Of a DNA stretch of 5,229 nt, positions 4,948-5,229 are shown one piece after another. Every line of letters starts with the position of its first letter. Positions within the stretch are counted from its first letter, which is position 1. The notes under the pieces were generated by a model. That model was given only the letters and a program-made list of their open reading frames with translations, was not told where the DNA came from and searched no databases. Position numbers and translations under genes: made by a program. Location: positions 1 through 5,229 of the forward strand of contig JAUYFZ010000289.1 in the NCBI GenBank assembly GCA_030689585.1, given 5' to 3'. Source of the DNA: Rhodocyclaceae bacterium. Lineage in GTDB: Bacteria > Pseudomonadota > Gammaproteobacteria > Burkholderiales > Rhodocyclaceae.

Positions 4948-5229
4948 TTAGTTTTGTTTTCCAAGTCCCTCGGCGATGAAGGCGGCCACCATGGCGTTGA
5001 TGCTCACTCCTTCCGCCGCAGACCGGGCTGCCAGTCGTGCATGGATGCTTTTCGGCACCCGTTGCACCCATTTGCCGCTGTACTGCCCAGGTTCGGGAAT
5101 AGCATCGCCGAACTCCCTTGCCGTCTCAATCCACGAGTGTTCCGCATCCATGGCGTTGGCAATGGCCTCCTCGATGGTCTCGCCATCGGACATGCACCCA
5201 GGCAGGTCGGGGCCCGTCACCAGATAGCC
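4948..5229 (-). CDS. HicB-family antitoxin, 5' end cut by the window edge
   Basis: The frame is open from the edge at 5229 and gives 93 visible residues. The GTG at 5220 is unlikely to be the start, because G1-Y-L-V-T-G-P-D-L-P-G-C already matches the HicB core before it. Next come the conserved G16-E-T-I-E-E-A-I-A-N-A-M helix, W33-I-E-T-A, and I44-P-E-P. The C-terminus (about 53-90, K-W-V-Q-R-V-P-K-S-I-H-A-R-L, then S-I-N-A-M-V-A-A-F-I-A-E-G-L) looks like a ribbon-helix-helix DNA-binding domain, as in long HicB proteins. HicB neutralises the HicA mRNA interferase. A hicA gene, if present, would lie upstream, beyond the window. None is visible downstream, where the HTH regulator follows after 15 bases. 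A solitary HicB-like protein is therefore possible. Confidence 0.88.
   Translation of the reverse strand, partial: GYLVTGPDLPGCMSDGETIEEAIANAMDAEHSWIETAREFGDAIPEPGQYSGKWVQRVPKSIHARLAARSAAEGVSINAMVAAFIAEGLGKQN

Overview
The window looks like bacterial chromosomal DNA of moderately high GC, most likely from a Gram-negative organism and plausibly a proteobacterium. That rests on a Tas-like aldo/keto reductase, a DUF167/YggU protein and Phd/ParE-type and HicB-type modules. No rRNA or taxon-specific marker is present, so the assignment is only a suggestion. Every confident gene except the first fragment lies on the minus strand.

Layout, left to right. Positions 2-310 (+) hold the C-terminal end of a major facilitator transporter, ending in a G-rich, low-complexity tail with a G-quadruplex-type motif. 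Converging on it is a two-gene toxin-antitoxin operon: a Phd/YefM-type antitoxin (648-923) and a RelE/ParE-type toxin (322-648), sharing one base. Its promoter (TTGACA, 18 nt, TATATT on the minus strand) has a perfect inverted repeat over the -10, as expected for autoregulation. The same 12-nt word, ATGGTAGGTGAG, lies on both sides of this module. Next is a two-gene metabolic operon: a Tas-like aldo/keto reductase (1341-2360), then a DUF167 protein (1033-1335) only five bases downstream.

The right half is a defence or stability block, all transcribed leftwards. It contains a HicB-type antitoxin cut by the window edge (4948-5229), a small XRE-type HTH regulator whose 5' end is in another reading frame (intact HTH ORF 4656-4868, displaced N-terminus 4828-4932), a probable type II restriction endonuclease (3708-4583, TTG start) and a beta-class DNA methyltransferase, probably N6-adenine (2417-3706). 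The nuclease and methyltransferase genes are one base apart, with the methyltransferase ribosome site inside the end of the nuclease gene, so they read as one restriction-modification unit. The HTH protein could be its controller or a leftover antitoxin.

The most interesting points are the nuclease, which I cannot place in a named family and whose candidate active site lacks a standard (D/E)xK; the frame disruption and possible internal restart in the HTH gene; the 12-nt repeats framing the toxin-antitoxin module; and the G-rich tract at the transporter's end. Each gene class is a known type. I found no clearly unprecedented system, and a restriction-modification pair with an unclassified nuclease is the nearest candidate.
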